DNA from: Epiperipatus broadwayi
Taxonomy: Eukaryota; Onychophora; Udeonychophora; Euonychophora; Peripatidae
Reading direction: 5' to 3'
Assembly (NCBI GenBank): GCA_028023455.1
Contig: JAQFVV010012671.1
Location: 1 to 64,000, forward strand
DNA length: 64,000 nt
Shown here: one piece after another, positions 63,086-64,000 of the stretch
Layout of the letters: the number at the start of each line of letters is the position of its first letter
How positions within the stretch are numbered: the stretch's first letter is position 1
The notes under the pieces: generated by a model
Seen by the model: the letters and a program-made list of their open reading frames with translations, nothing else
Told to the model about the DNA's origin: nothing
Databases searched by the model: none
Position numbers and translations under genes: made by a program

Positions 63086-64000
63086 CGTTAATGAAGTAAA
63101 ATCTTAACTATTTCAATAAGTATTTTAAATAAGTTTAAAATTAATATATCAAATATTGTATAAAACAATGTAGATCAGCAACAATGATTTGGGCTGAGTA
63201 GAATCAGAGTACTTACCATCAATAAACTAATGATCATTCAAAAATATGTAAAGTGGAGTTTAAAGATATTTACCTTTGCACCATTAAATAATTCTGTATT
63301 TAAAACATATGATTGTCCACATGCATATATTCACACACATATAAGGAAATATCATTATATCTGAACTAGCATTGGGATCACAAGAACCATAGACAGTGTT
63401 GATAAGAGAAATACACAATTTGTTTTATTAAATAATTTCACTGGGATAATCTGTAAATCCCCTAAAATACAATTCTGTGATAAAAATTGTGACAAACCCA
63501 AAGTTAATACATATTGATCAGATATTTATACAATGCACATATAATACATACAACACAATTTTTATTCCCTTCTCTCATAATGTAACATTTAATCTATATA
63601 ACTTATTCTCTTTACAATAATCAAAATCCTATGGGAAATAAGTATAACACAAAAAAGAACAAATTGTGTATATTTTCTCGTCCACACTGATTGCAAGAGA
63701 ACAAACTGATAATTAGAAGAGAAAACAGATGTGTCTAAGGTAGCAGACATTGTATGTAGCAATGAACATATATTCAATTGGAAAATTACAAAAATAGTGA
63801 AGCTACTCTCATGACAATGATGAATAACCCATAAGTCAGCCTAGTGTGACTATACATAATATATGGAAACCATTAATCAACATTGCCCTTAGGAAAGTGA
63901 AGAAATCAGGAGGAATCTCATAACTATGGCAGGATTGCTGTTAGTTACAACATTGCTTTAAAATTCAATATTCAAGAATCTAGTCCAGGTTCAAACCCAT
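63086..64000. other. AT-rich spacer ending in a B-box-like site
   Basis: No gene recognised. The last bases contain AGGTTCAAACCC, a good B-box match, so a SINE or tRNA-like sequence may continue past the window. Confidence 0.4.

Overview
The window reads as an AT-rich animal (metazoan, probably invertebrate) nuclear genome fragment. There are no bacterial-style operons. It holds a long satellite array, many decayed retroelements and DNA transposons, tRNA-derived SINEs with target-site duplications, splice-type signals, and one long host-like coding exon. I cannot name the species. The element set (K02A2.6-type Ty3/mdg4 LTR elements, APE-type LINEs, a Penelope-like element with a GIY-YIG nuclease, a Merlin/ISXO2-type transposase) fits many invertebrates.

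Layout. 1-10920 is a satellite of 65 tandem 168-bp monomers with no net length change, partly arranged in five-monomer higher-order units. 11.7-15.4 kb holds two complementary halves of one LINE family (RT/3' half first, then endonuclease/5' half), both broken. 16.35-21.52 kb is a decayed Ty3-type LTR retrotransposon with both LTRs. 23.53-26.47 kb is a second LTR element on the minus strand, deleted internally. 27.13-27.54 kb is the 3' tail of a third. 31939-35212 is the only convincing host gene: the last, very large exon (over 1,080 codons) of a spliced gene of unknown function.

From 40.9 kb on, the AT-rich DNA carries many foldback (hairpin) elements: two large ones back to back (40.92-42.26 kb), a MITE-like one (55.78-56.26 kb), a small Penelope-derived hairpin (56.33-56.60 kb), two short perfect-looking ones (58.05 and 59.68 kb), a Merlin remnant bounded by inverted repeats (60.12-61.03 kb), and a Penelope-like element whose 3' half is present twice in inverted orientation (61.87-63.09 kb). 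A second type of LINE is decayed at 53.99-55.22 kb. Two copies of one tRNA-derived SINE sit at 30.1 and 52.4 kb.

Almost nothing besides the 1,070-codon ORF is intact. The transposon proteins are recognised only through conserved blocks spread over several frames, so they are listed as pseudogenes. The points most worth following up are the indel-free satellite with its higher-order structure, the unidentified large-exon gene, the dense foldback cluster, and the Penelope termini with a hammerhead-like half motif.
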